64,000 nucleotides of DNA from Modestobacter marinus. GTDB lineage: Bacteria; Actinomycetota; Actinomycetes; Mycobacteriales; Geodermatophilaceae. Of this stretch, positions 1 through 7,593 are shown one piece after another. The notes beneath the pieces are model-generated. The model ran no database searches. It had not been told where the DNA came from and saw only the letters and a program-made list of their open reading frames with translations. Both the position numbers and the translations under genes were made by a program. Location of the stretch: contig NZ_JAAMPA010000001.1 of assembly GCF_011758655.1 (NCBI RefSeq), positions 2,170,001-2,234,000 of the forward strand, in the 5' to 3' direction. Positions within the stretch are counted from its first letter, which is position 1. The number at the start of each line of letters is the position of its first letter.

Positions 1-1286
1 GAGAGGTAGGCGTAGGCGACCGCGCGGTCCATGCCCAGGTCTGCCTCCAGGAAGTCCAGCGCGTTGACGACCGCCCGCCGGCTGGCGACGTCGAGGTCGC
101 TGCCCTGCCCGTTGCGGGCCCCGTCGGGGTCGGACAGCCCGATCGGCACCCAGGCGTCCGGCGTCTCCCCGAACGGGTACCGGAAGGCGACCGACGGTGC
201 GTCACCCGACCCCGGGCGGCACACGGTGAGCCGGTAGCTGATCCGGAGCGACCCCTCCATCGCGGTCAGGGCGACCTCGCCGTTGCCCATCGACATGTGC
301 GGGTCGCCGGTGGAGAACAGGGCGCCCTCGGCGACGACCGGCACGTAGAAGGCGGACCCCACGTTGAGGTGCTTGACGTCGATGTTGCCGCCGCCGACGG
401 TCGGCGGGATCGAGTTGACCAGCGGGTCGTTCAGCGTGGCGGCATCGCCGACCGTGGCGACCGCCATCAACCCGGCGAAGGGGTCCAGCGGCCAGCTGAC
501 CTCGCCCTTCGTGCCGACCGGGAGGTGCGCGGTGGGCACTCCGCGGCGACCACGGCGGACCGGGGTGAAGACCGAGACGTTGCCGTACTGCAGCGGGTCC
601 CCGGTGGCCCGGCCGTCCGGCGTCCGGGGCATCGCCTCGGCCGGGCTGATCCCGGCGTCGGGGGAGAACTGGACGGCGAGCGCCCCCTTGCCGTGCCGGC
701 TGGAGATGACGCCGTACGGGACCCGGGGCATCGCCGAGAGGGGCTCGATCTTCAGCACGTCGCCGGGTCGGGCGCCCTCGACGTGGACCGGGCCGGTGAC
801 GACGTGCGGGCCGTCGGCGTCGAAGTCGCGCGGGTGCCGGCTGTAGCCGGCCGCGATCGCGACGGCGTCGTCGAGCACCTGGTCGCGGGGCACGCCGCGA
901 CCGGCGAACCAGCCCGCCGGGTCGCGGCCCTGGTCCTCGAGCAGCCCCTCGTGGCTCACCGTGTCGATGGTGATCGTCTGCCCGGAGCGCATCCGGGCGA
1001 CCGGTGCGTCGGTGGTGCGCGGCAGGTAGCCCCACAGCACCTCGTCCGGCCGGGAGGGCAGGTACACGTCACCGTCGATGGGACCGGTGCCGGGCTGGAG
1101 GACCTGGCCGGGCAGCCGGGTCCGGTGCCCACCGCCGGCCGCGGCCGGCGCGGCGGTGGCGACCCCGGCGGCCATGACGGCGCTGGTGGCCAGGGCCGCC
1201 TGGACGAAGGCGCGGCGGCCGAGCCCGCGTTCCAGCAGGCTCGCGGCGGTCGCGGGTTCCGGGCTCTCGTGGCGTGCGTCGGTCAT
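1..1286 (-). CDS. Acetamidase/formamidase family protein, Tat-exported (3' end outside window)
   Basis: The minus strand is open from an ATG at 1284-1286 to the window edge, giving the first 428 residues; the C-terminus is missing. A GGGGAG ribosome binding site lies just upstream. Residues 24-50 carry a twin-arginine signal (GRRAFVQ, then an Ala-rich stretch ending at APAAAG), so the product is probably exported folded. The body contains the blocks I associate with the FmdA/AmdA acetamidase/formamidase fold, such as DTVSHEG, HVVTGPVHVEGARPGDVL and STGDPHMSMGNGE. Members hydrolyse short amides to ammonia and a carboxylate. Substrate cannot be read from sequence. Secreted members are less usual than cytosolic ones. 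Confidence 0.85.
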   Translation of the reverse strand, partial: MTDARHESPEPATAASLLERGLGRRAFVQAALATSAVMAAGVATAAPAAAGGGHRTRLPGQVLQPGTGPIDGDVYLPSRPDEVLWGYLPRTTDAPVARMRSGQTITIDTVSHEGLLEDQGRDPAGWFAGRGVPRDQVLDDAVAIAAGYSRHPRDFDADGPHVVTGPVHVEGARPGDVLKIEPLSAMPRVPYGVISSRHGKGALAVQFSPDAGISPAEAMPRTPDGRATGDPLQYGNVSVFTPVRRGRRGVPTAHLPVGTKGEVSWPLDPFAGLMAVATVGDAATLNDPLVNSIPPTVGGGNIDVKHLNVGSAFYVPVVAEGALFSTGDPHMSMGNGEVALTAMEGSLRISYRLTVCRPGSGDAPSVAFRYPFGETPDAWVPIGLSDPDGARNGQGSDLDVASRRAVVNALDFLEADLGMDRAVAYAYL

Positions 1287-1398
1287 GGTGTTCTCCCCGG
1301 GGCTGGGTGGGCGGCCCGGAGAGGTCTACGTGAGCTGTGTTACGGCTGTGCGGCCGGACGACCGGTGCGTTCCGGGCCGGTGTCCGAGCGCCTGTCCC

Positions 1399-2136
1399 TC
1401 ACGCTGTGTGCACGACATGGAACGCTTCGGCCAGGCGGCCGTCCGGCAGGCCGTGGGTGCGCGCCGTCTGCCGCATCCAGCCGGTCACGAACTCCGCCAG
1501 CTGCCCCGCGGGCAGGTGGCTGACCTGGGTGACGTGGTGCGCCAGCGCGGCGAGCTTCCGGTCGACCACGTCGGTGACGTCGACGGCGTGGTCGGCGCGC
1601 GGGCTGGCGCCCATCCAGACCTCGGCGACGGTCCAGGCGTCCAGCCCCTCGTCGGCGAGCAGCTCGGGGAAGGCGAAGGGGTTGCGGGCGTCGGGGTAGA
1701 CGGCGCGCAGCGTCGACTCGCCCACGGTCATGTGGTCGGGGTGGCTGGCGCCGATCCGCTCCCACAGGCGCTCGGGTGAGCTGGTGAGCACCCGCTGCGG
1801 CCGCACCTGCCGGATGACCCGGCTGATGTCGCGACGCAGGTCCAGGGTCAGCTCCAGCCGCCCGTCCGGGTAGCCGAGGAACCGGACGTCGGTGACCCCC
1901 ACCGCGGCCGCGGCGGCCCGCTGCTCGGCCCGGCGCAGCGGCCCCATCTGGTCCCGCGGGGTGTCGTCGAAGCCCCCGGCGTCCCCGTCGGTGACGATGC
2001 AGTAGGTGACCTCGGTGCCGGTCGCCGTCCAGCCCGCCACGGTGCCCGCGCTGCCGAAGTCGACGTCGTCGGGGTGGGCGAGCACGCACAGGGCGCGCTC
2101 GACGTGCTCGGCAGGACCGGACGGGAGTGGCATCAC
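1399..2136 (-). CDS. PIG-L (LmbE-like) family deacetylase
   Basis: This 245-residue protein starts AHPDDVDFG near residue 19, the zinc-binding HPDD block of PIG-L/LmbE deacetylases, and has a second zinc-ligand block HPDHM near residue 132. The family removes acetyl groups from N-acetylglucosamine-type substrates; actinobacterial relatives include MshB and Mca of mycothiol metabolism. It diverges enough from those that the substrate is open. The start is GTG at 2136, or the adjacent ATG at 2133. The GTG overlaps the stop of the upstream GGDEF gene in the string GTGATG, so translation is probably coupled to it. Confidence 0.8.
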   Translation of the reverse strand: MMPLPSGPAEHVERALCVLAHPDDVDFGSAGTVAGWTATGTEVTYCIVTDGDAGGFDDTPRDQMGPLRRAEQRAAAAAVGVTDVRFLGYPDGRLELTLDLRRDISRVIRQVRPQRVLTSSPERLWERIGASHPDHMTVGESTLRAVYPDARNPFAFPELLADEGLDAWTVAEVWMGASPRADHAVDVTDVVDRKLAALAHHVTQVSHLPAGQLAEFVTGWMRQTARTHGLPDGRLAEAFHVVHTA

Positions 2137-3218
2137 CCGGCGGAGCCTAGGGTGACCGGCCGGGGCGCCGGCAGCGGCCGGTCGGGCCCGGCGCTGCTGG
2201 GCGCGGCGGCGACGACCCGGTCACGACCCGCGGCCTTCGCCGCGTACAGGGCCGCGTCGCAGGAACGCAGCAGGCCGCCGAGCGTGCCGTCCCCGCCGGT
2301 GGCGACGACGACCCCGGAGGAGATGGTGACCGGCAGCCCGGCCAGGGGCTCGGCGGACACCGCGAGCCGCATCCGCTCGGCGATCTGCACGGCGGCGGCA
2401 CCGTCCCGGCCGGGCAGCAGCACGACGAACTCCTCGCCACCGACCCGGAAGGCGACGTCCCCGGCGCGCAGGCTGCGCCGCAGGCGCCGGGCGAGCTCGA
2501 TGAGCACCTGGTCGCCGCGGTCGTGCCCGTGGGTGTCGTTGATCGACTTGAAGTGGTCGACGTCGCACATGACCAGGGCCAGCGACCCGCCGTCGTCGGC
2601 CGCCTCCTCCTGGGCCTGGGTGAACCGGTCGGCGAGGGTCAGCCGGTTGTACAGCCCGGTCATCGGGTCGAGCACGGCCTCGTCGCGGGAGTGCAGGTCC
2701 GCCGACGCCAGGTAGCGCGCCGCCACGGTCAGGCAGGTGAGCACGGCCGCGAGCGCGACCAGACCGACCGGTCCGGGGAGCGGGGGCACGGCCGGCAGGG
2801 CGTCGGCGGCCAGCACGGCGAGGCCGGCGAACAGGAAGGTGAGGGCCGCACCGGTGACCAGCACCGGTGGGCGGAAGCACACCGCCTGGCTGAACAGCGG
2901 GATGGTGAGCAGGACCAGGTAGGGGCTGGTGGCCCCGCCGGTGAGCAGGACGACGACGGCGAGGTTCAGCTGGAGGAGCACGAAGGTGGCGGCGACCACC
3001 GGCTCGGACGGGCGTCGCAGCCGGCGCTGCAGCAGCACCCCACCGGCCATCGTCAGCCCTCCCGCCACGAGCAGCAGGACCAGCGGCAGCCCGACCCAGG
3101 GGACGCCGGCGAGCTTGGCCACCGTGACTGCACCGCCGAACACGTACGGGCGACGGAAGCGCAGGCACATGTCGGCGAACCGGGTGCGGTCCCGCGCGCC
3201 GCCGCGCAGCCAGCGCAT
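2133..3218 (-). CDS. Membrane-bound GGDEF diguanylate cyclase
   Basis: About 361 residues. The N-terminal half (roughly 20-185) is a run of hydrophobic segments. A soluble GGDEF domain follows, with DPMTGLYNR, the nucleotide-binding FKSINDTHGH block and an intact GGEEF signature at 260-264. RAGD five residues before it fits an RxxD product-inhibition site. It should make c-di-GMP at the membrane. The frame stays open upstream to 3539, but that part overlaps the chorismate mutase gene and is Cys/Arg-rich like shadow translation. I therefore prefer ATG 3218; GTG 3248 is the main alternative. Neither has a convincing ribosome binding site. It lies between the chorismate mutase and PIG-L genes on the same strand. 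Confidence 0.8.
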   Translation of the reverse strand: MRWLRGGARDRTRFADMCLRFRRPYVFGGAVTVAKLAGVPWVGLPLVLLLVAGGLTMAGGVLLQRRLRRPSEPVVAATFVLLQLNLAVVVLLTGGATSPYLVLLTIPLFSQAVCFRPPVLVTGAALTFLFAGLAVLAADALPAVPPLPGPVGLVALAAVLTCLTVAARYLASADLHSRDEAVLDPMTGLYNRLTLADRFTQAQEEAADDGGSLALVMCDVDHFKSINDTHGHDRGDQVLIELARRLRRSLRAGDVAFRVGGEEFVVLLPGRDGAAAVQIAERMRLAVSAEPLAGLPVTISSGVVVATGGDGTLGGLLRSCDAALYAAKAAGRDRVVAAAPSSAGPDRPLPAPRPVTLGSAG

Positions 3219-3300
3219 CGCTCGGGACCCGGCGCCAGGAGAGCTCACCCCACCTGGATCGGTCGTGCGCCACCGTTCGTTGAGGACGTCGTCGTCCCGG

Positions 3301-3314
3301 CCCCCTTTCGGGGG
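3301..3314 (-). terminator. GC hairpin between chorismate mutase and GGDEF genes
   Basis: On the minus strand CCCCC-GAAA-GGGGG forms a perfect 5-bp stem with a GNRA loop just after the chorismate mutase stop. It lacks a T tract. It could reduce readthrough into the GGDEF gene or simply stabilise the upstream mRNA end. Confidence 0.35.
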
Positions 3315-3324
3315 AGGGGCGGCA

Positions 3325-3612
3325 TCAGAGCCGGCCGCGGCCCTGGCGCAGCAGCAGCATGCCGAGGCTCGCGCCGTCCGGCCCGAGGGCGGCGCGGAAG
3401 CGGGACAGCACCCGCTGCTCGCGGGACAGCGACAGCCGCATGCCGCCGGTCGCCGTGCGCAGCGAGCCGATCTCCTGGGAGATGGACAGCCGGCGCTGCA
3501 CGAGCGCGATGATCTCGGCGTCACAGGCGTCGATCTCACCGCGCAGTGCGTCGATCCGCGCCGTGGGGTCCTCGACCGGAACGGCGGCGCTGGGGGAGAG
3601 GGTCGTGCTCAT
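3325..3612 (-). CDS. Chorismate mutase, AroQ type (intracellular)
   Basis: A 95-residue all-helical protein of the AroQ fold, converting chorismate to prephenate for Phe/Tyr synthesis. The pattern RIDALRGEIDACDAEIIALVQRR and the later SLSREQRVLSRF match the short actinobacterial enzyme typified by M. tuberculosis Rv0948c. In that family the C-terminal LLLRLGRGRL-type tail mediates activation by DAHP synthase; here the tail reads MLLLRQGRGRL and ends. ATG 3612 has GGAGGACAC directly upstream. It is divergent from pcrA, as in mycobacteria, and probably heads a small operon with the GGDEF and PIG-L genes. A structured leader lies upstream. Confidence 0.85.
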   Translation of the reverse strand: MSTTLSPSAAVPVEDPTARIDALRGEIDACDAEIIALVQRRLSISQEIGSLRTATGGMRLSLSREQRVLSRFRAALGPDGASLGMLLLRQGRGRL

Positions 3613-3661
3613 CGTGTCCTCCGGGGCGGGCAGGAGGCCGTCGGACCCGGAGAGACGAGAA

Positions 3662-3689
3662 ACGCCCCGGGGCCGTGGGCCCGGGGCGT
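3662..3689 (-). terminator. Hairpin in the chorismate mutase leader (possible attenuator terminator)
   Basis: A perfect 10-bp stem, ACGCCCCGGG at 3662-3671 with CCCGGGGCGT at 3680-3689, has an 8-nt loop. Read on the minus strand it is followed by TTTCTCGTCTCT, a weakly U-rich tract, about 50 bp before the chorismate mutase start. It lies after a short open frame and other hairpins, so it may act as an attenuator. Confidence 0.45.
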
Positions 3690-3705
3690 CGTGTGCGGTG
3701 GCTGA

Positions 3706-3768
3706 TCAGCCAGCGAGTACGGACACCGGGACCCGGTGGCCGTAGGGGAACTCGCGATGCGTCAGCAC
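3706..3768 (-). CDS. Putative 20-residue leader peptide upstream of chorismate mutase
   Basis: A GTG at 3768 opens a 20-codon frame, VLTHREFPYGHRVPVSVLAG, ending in TGA at 3706. A candidate -10 hexamer CACAAT sits 7 nt before the GTG, as at other probable leaderless starts here. The frame contains one Phe and one Tyr codon, so enrichment for the pathway end products is weak. The DNA beneath it folds strongly: GCGAGT/ACTCGC closes a helix holding CACCGGG-A-CCCGGTG, and the palindrome TGGCTGATCAGCCA at 3699-3712 covers the stop codon. Translation is unproven. Confidence 0.3.
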   Translation of the reverse strand: MLTHREFPYGHRVPVSVLAG

Positions 3769-3775
3769 GACGGGG

Positions 3776-3781
3776 ATTGTG
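3776..3781 (-). promoter_or_regulatory. Candidate -10 for the chorismate mutase leader
   Basis: CACAAT on the minus strand, 7 nt before the GTG of the putative leader peptide. No clear -35 is visible. Confidence 0.3.
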
Positions 3782-3858
3782 CCACAGCCCACGGTGCCGG
3801 GCCAGGCCCGACCGTCCCCGGCGACACGCGGAGAACCGGAGCTGTCGGTGTCCCGGCT

Positions 3859-3864
3859 TAGAGT
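3859..3864 (+). promoter_or_regulatory. Candidate -10 for the pcrA transcript
   Basis: TAGAGT, 9 nt before ATG 3874. The position would put the transcript start at or just before that ATG. No clear -35 is seen. Confidence 0.4.
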
Positions 3865-3873
3865 GGCGGGGTC

Positions 3874-3936
3874 ATGAACCCACCCCACGACGCCGCTCCG
3901 CCGGCGCTCCACGCTCGCGCAGGAGCCCCGGAGTGA
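3874..3936 (+). CDS. Putative 20-residue upstream ORF coupled to pcrA
   Basis: ATG 3874 opens a 20-codon Ala/Pro-rich frame (MNPPHDAAPPALHARAGAPE) whose TGA at 3934-3936 overlaps the GTG start of pcrA in the string GTGA. With a TAGAGT -10 just before it, the frame would be translated from a nearly leaderless mRNA and could feed ribosomes to pcrA by termination-reinitiation. The peptide resembles no family I know and may have no function of its own. Confidence 0.3.
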   Translation: MNPPHDAAPPALHARAGAPE

Positions 3937-6224
3937 GCAGCCCCCAGCACACCCTCCCGGGCACCGCCGCGCTCCCTCGGCAGACCTCCGGCCAGACCGG
4001 CCGTGAGCTGGACCGGATGCTCGCCGGCCTCAACGGCCCGCAGCGCGACGCGGTGGTCCACGAGGGCAGCCCGCTGCTCATCGTCGCCGGCGCCGGTTCG
4101 GGGAAGACGCGGGTGCTCACCCACCGGATCTCCTACCTGCTCGGCGCCCGCGGCACCTCGCCCGGGGAGATCCTGGCGATCACCTTCACCAACAAGGCCG
4201 CCGGGGAGATGAAGGAGCGCGTCGCCGCGCTGGTCGGTCCCCGGGCCCGGGCCATGTGGGTGTCGACGTTCCACTCGATGTGCGTGCGCATCCTGCGGGC
4301 CGAGGCCGCCAAGCTCGGCATGAAGAGCTCGTTCACCATCTACGACCAGGGCGACTCGGTCCGGCTGATGACGATGGTCGCCCGCGACCTGGACCTCGAC
4401 GCCAAGCGGTATCCGGGCCGCAGCCTGGCCAACCAGGTGTCGAACCTGAAGAACGAGCTGGTCGACGAGGAGTCCTACGCCCCCCAGACGGCGCCGGAGA
4501 AGGTGCTGAAGGAGGCGTACACCCTCTACCAGCGGCGGCTGCGCGAGGCGCACGCCATGGACTTCGACGACCTGATCATGACCACGGTCCACCTGCTCCA
4601 GGCCTTCCCCGACGTGGCCGAGCACTACCGCCGCCGGTTCCGGCACGTGCTGGTCGACGAGTACCAGGACACCAACCACGCCCAGTACGTGCTGGTCCGC
4701 GAGCTGGTCGGTGGGCACGGCGGCCCGGTGCCGCCCGCCGAGCTGTGCGTGGTCGGCGACGCCGACCAGTCGATCTACGCCTTCCGCGGCGCGACGATCC
4801 GCAACATCGACGAGTTCGAGCGCGACTACCCCGACGCCACCACCATCGTGCTGGAGCAGAACTACCGCTCCACCCAGCGCATCCTGCGCGCGGCCAACCA
4901 GGTGATCGCCCGCAACACCGCCCGCCGGCCGAAGAACCTCTGGTCCGACGCCGGCGACGGCGAGCTGATCGAGGGCTACGTCGCCGACAACGAGCACGAC
5001 GAGGCGGCCTGGGTCGCCGAGCAGATCGACGCGCTGACCGACGAGGGCACAGCGAGGCCTGCGGACATCGCGATCTTCTACCGCACCAACAACGCCTCCC
5101 GGGTGTTCGAGGAGGTGTTCATCCGGGTCGGCATGCCCTACAAGGTGGTCGGCGGGGTGCGCTTCTACGAGCGCCGGGAGGTCCGGGACGCGGTCGCCTA
5201 CCTGAAGGTCATCGCGAACCCGGCCGACGTGGTCAGCCTGCGGCGGGTGCTGAACACCCCCAAGCGCGGGATCGGCGAGCGGGCCGAGGCGTGCGTCGAG
5301 CGGTTCGCCGACCGCGAGCGGATCCCGTTCGCCAGCGCGCTGCGCCGGTGCTCGGAGGTCGGCGACCTGGCCACCCGGTCGCTGAAGGCGATCCAGGAGT
5401 TCGTCGCCCTGCTGGAGGAGTTCGAGCAGCTGGTCGAGACCGGGTCCGGCCCGGCGGCGCTGCTGGAGAGCGTGCTGGACCGCACCGGGTACCTGGCCGA
5501 GCTGGAGGCCAGCACCGACCCGCAGGACGAGGGGCGGGTGGACAACCTCAACGAGCTCATCTCGGTGGCCGCCGAGTTCGAGGCGGCCAACCCCGGCGGC
5601 ACCGTCACCGAGTTCCTCGAGCAGGTCTCGCTGGTCGCCGACGCCGACCAGATCCCGGTCAGCGGCGACGAGGCCGGGGTGGTCACGCTGATGACCCTGC
5701 ACACCGCCAAGGGCCTGGAGTTCCCGGTGGTCTTCCTCACCGGCCTGGAGGACGGCGTCTTCCCGCACCTGCGGGCCCTCGGTGACCCGCGGGAGCTGGA
5801 GGAGGAGCGGCGGCTGGCCTACGTGGGCATCACGCGGGCGCGGCAGCGGCTGTTCCTCTCCCGCGCGACGGTGCGCACCAGCTGGGGGCAGCCGGCCTAC
5901 AACCCGCCGTCCCGGTTCCTCGACGAGCTGCCGTCCGACGCCGTCCACTGGGAGCGGCTGGAGCCGGCGCCCAGCAAGCCGATGGGCTCGGCCCAGACGC
6001 GGGTCGCCTCGACCGGGCTCTCCACCGGGGGTCTCCGTGGCGGTGCGGGCAACCGGGCGGTGATCAGCGTCGACGTCGGCGACCGGGTCAGCCACGACGC
6101 GTTCGGTCTCGGCACGGTGGTCGAGATCAACGGCGCCGGTGACAAGGCCCAGGCCACGGTCGACTTCGGTTCCGGCGGCACCAAGCGGCTCGTGCTGCGC
6201 TACGCCCCGCTCGTCAAGCTCTGA
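3933..6224 (+). CDS. pcrA: ATP-dependent DNA helicase PcrA/UvrD1
   Basis: A superfamily 1A 3'-5' helicase of 763 residues for DNA repair and removal of replication or transcription blocks. Seen are the Q motif LNGPQRDAV, Walker A GAGSGKT near residue 53, VDEYQDTN (motif II), GDADQSIYAFRGA (III), LEQNYRST (IV), VTLMTLHTAKGLEF (V) and VGITRARQRLF (VI). The last ~50 residues (VGDRVSHDAFGLGTVVEI onward) form the Tudor-like tail that in relatives contacts RNA polymerase or Ku. GTG 3933 is preferred because AGGAG lies 8 bases upstream. The frame stays open further 5' but without helicase-like sequence. The gene faces the M23 gene across a strong terminator. Confidence 0.93.
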   Translation: MSSPQHTLPGTAALPRQTSGQTGRELDRMLAGLNGPQRDAVVHEGSPLLIVAGAGSGKTRVLTHRISYLLGARGTSPGEILAITFTNKAAGEMKERVAALVGPRARAMWVSTFHSMCVRILRAEAAKLGMKSSFTIYDQGDSVRLMTMVARDLDLDAKRYPGRSLANQVSNLKNELVDEESYAPQTAPEKVLKEAYTLYQRRLREAHAMDFDDLIMTTVHLLQAFPDVAEHYRRRFRHVLVDEYQDTNHAQYVLVRELVGGHGGPVPPAELCVVGDADQSIYAFRGATIRNIDEFERDYPDATTIVLEQNYRSTQRILRAANQVIARNTARRPKNLWSDAGDGELIEGYVADNEHDEAAWVAEQIDALTDEGTARPADIAIFYRTNNASRVFEEVFIRVGMPYKVVGGVRFYERREVRDAVAYLKVIANPADVVSLRRVLNTPKRGIGERAEACVERFADRERIPFASALRRCSEVGDLATRSLKAIQEFVALLEEFEQLVETGSGPAALLESVLDRTGYLAELEASTDPQDEGRVDNLNELISVAAEFEAANPGGTVTEFLEQVSLVADADQIPVSGDEAGVVTLMTLHTAKGLEFPVVFLTGLEDGVFPHLRALGDPRELEEERRLAYVGITRARQRLFLSRATVRTSWGQPAYNPPSRFLDELPSDAVHWERLEPAPSKPMGSAQTRVASTGLSTGGLRGGAGNRAVISVDVGDRVSHDAFGLGTVVEINGAGDKAQATVDFGSGGTKRLVLRYAPLVKL

Positions 6225-6225
6225 G

Positions 6226-6255
6226 GCCCGGCCCCCGCGCCAGCGGGGGCCGGGC
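6226..6255. terminator. Bidirectional terminator between pcrA and M23 peptidase gene
   Basis: GCCCGGCCCCCGC and its exact complement form a 13-bp stem with a 4-nt GCCA loop directly after the pcrA stop. The genes converge here, so it can serve both. Confidence 0.6.
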
Positions 6256-6380
6256 GGTCAGGGCTGGTCGTCGACCGGGAGCCGGCCACCCGGTCGACGC
6301 CGGAACGGCCGACGACCGGGCCGTCGGACGCGCGGCATCCGACCGGTCCTGACCACGAGGGTGGCGGTGCCGGCGGTGGG

Positions 6381-7463
6381 TCAGCCGACGGAGAGGCCCC
6401 GCTCGGCGAGCCACGCCTCCGGGTCGATCGGCTTGCCGTTCATCCCGCCCCGGTGGATCTCGAAGTGCAGGTGCGGCCCGGTCGACTGGCCCTGGTTGCC
6501 GACCTTGGCGATCTGCTCACCGGCCGAGACGACGTCCCCGGCTGCCACGTCGTAGTAGCGCATGTGGCCGTAGATCTGCACGTTCCCGTCGGCGTCCTGG
6601 ATGTACACGGCGTTGCCGTAGCCCGATGCGGGGCCGGCCCGCAGCACGACGCCGTCGGCGGCCGCGAGGATCGGGGTGCCGAGCGGGGCGGCGAGGTCCA
6701 GACCCCAGTGCATGGTCCCCCAGCGCTGGCAGAAGCACGTGGTCAGCCGGCCGGCGGTGGGCACGACGAAGTCCGGCTCGCGGGCGGCCCGGGAGGCGGC
6801 GATCTCGCTCAGCCGGGCCTGGGCCTCCGCCTGGCTGATCTCCCCGCGCGCGCCCTCGACGTCCACGCCGCCGGCGAAGCTGGCGTCGGCCAGGCCCAGC
6901 CCGTAGTCGCTCCCGGAGGCCACCGGGGCGGGCTCCGGTTCGTTGAGGCCGCCCAGCAGCGAGGTGGCCAGGGCGCCGGCGACGGCGACGGCGAGCAGCA
7001 GGGGGGCCCGACGGCGCGGCGGGCGGGAGACCGCGCGGCGCACGGCGGCACGCCGCGCGCTCGGCGCGATCGTGTCGCCGGAGGAGGAGGAGGAGGAGGA
7101 GGAGGAGGAGGAGGAGGAGGGCTGGGCGTCGCTGGACAGCGCGTCCCCGGGCTGGTCGTCCTCGGGCTGGTCGTCTCCGGGAGCGCCGGGGGCGGCGTCC
7201 TGGGTGGCGGCCCACTCGCGGTCCCAGTCCCAGTCGTCGTCGAACTCGTCGGACCAGTCGCCGGGCGCACCGGCAGGGGCGGCGGCCGGACCGTTCGAGG
7301 ACCGGGTGCGGCCCACGAGTTCTCGCAGAGGGGACAACGGGCACCTCTCCGGGCAGCACGCCGCGGGGGAGCCGGGCGTCGTCGGGCACCAGCCGGCCGC
7401 AGGGCTGCGGCTGGTGCTGGCACTGCGGTTGGGAACGCCGGCGAGGAATCCCATCGGTGTCAT
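6381..7463 (-). CDS. M23 family metallopeptidase (LytM-like), membrane-anchored
   Basis: The C-terminal ~130 residues form a LytM/M23 endopeptidase with HWGLD (H-x(3)-D zinc block) and HLHFEI (H-x-H), likely cleaving peptidoglycan cross-links. Before it come an acidic low-complexity region, 13 consecutive serines, an Arg-rich patch and one membrane segment (LLLAVAVAGALATSLL), so the domain should lie outside the membrane. ATG 7463 sits 5 nt after TAGCGT and could be a leaderless start. TTG 7337, with GGAGAGG 5 nt upstream, would give 318 residues and is a serious alternative because the extra N-terminus is Cys-rich with atypical codons. Position after pcrA matches mycobacterial Rv0950c. Confidence 0.85.
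   Translation of the reverse strand: MTPMGFLAGVPNRSASTSRSPAAGWCPTTPGSPAACCPERCPLSPLRELVGRTRSSNGPAAAPAGAPGDWSDEFDDDWDWDREWAATQDAAPGAPGDDQPEDDQPGDALSSDAQPSSSSSSSSSSSSSGDTIAPSARRAAVRRAVSRPPRRRAPLLLAVAVAGALATSLLGGLNEPEPAPVASGSDYGLGLADASFAGGVDVEGARGEISQAEAQARLSEIAASRAAREPDFVVPTAGRLTTCFCQRWGTMHWGLDLAAPLGTPILAAADGVVLRAGPASGYGNAVYIQDADGNVQIYGHMRYYDVAAGDVVSAGEQIAKVGNQGQSTGPHLHFEIHRGGMNGKPIDPEAWLAERGLSVG
7080..7118. repeat. (GGA)13 trinucleotide microsatellite
   Basis: Thirteen perfect GGA units encode 13 consecutive TCC serines on the minus strand within the M23 peptidase gene. Perfect units of this length can gain or lose copies in frame. Confidence 0.9.
7386..7417 (-). other. Hairpin near the M23 gene start
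   Basis: GCACCAGCCG and CGGCTGGTGC form a perfect 10-bp stem with a 12-nt loop. If translation starts at TTG 7337 this is a 5' leader structure; if it starts at ATG 7463 it lies within the coding sequence. Confidence 0.3.
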
Positions 7464-7468
7464 TCGCG

Positions 7469-7474
7469 ACGCTA
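7469..7474 (-). promoter_or_regulatory. Candidate -10 for the M23 peptidase gene
   Basis: TAGCGT on the minus strand, 5 nt before ATG 7463. It supports a start of transcription at or near that codon. Confidence 0.35.
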
Positions 7475-7593
7475 CGGAGGGCGTGGAGGGGCCTCAACGA
7501 CCTGACTGCGCGTGTCGACACCAGAAGCGATGAGTGACGACACCCGTCGTTGGCAGGTGTTGTCGTCGCGCTCGGATCGCGACGGCGGAGGTC

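Noticed and set aside
7338..7593. c-di-AMP (ydaO-type) riboswitch upstream of the M23 peptidase
   Set aside because: Such switches often precede actinobacterial wall hydrolases, but the leader is short and I could not find the conserved core blocks.
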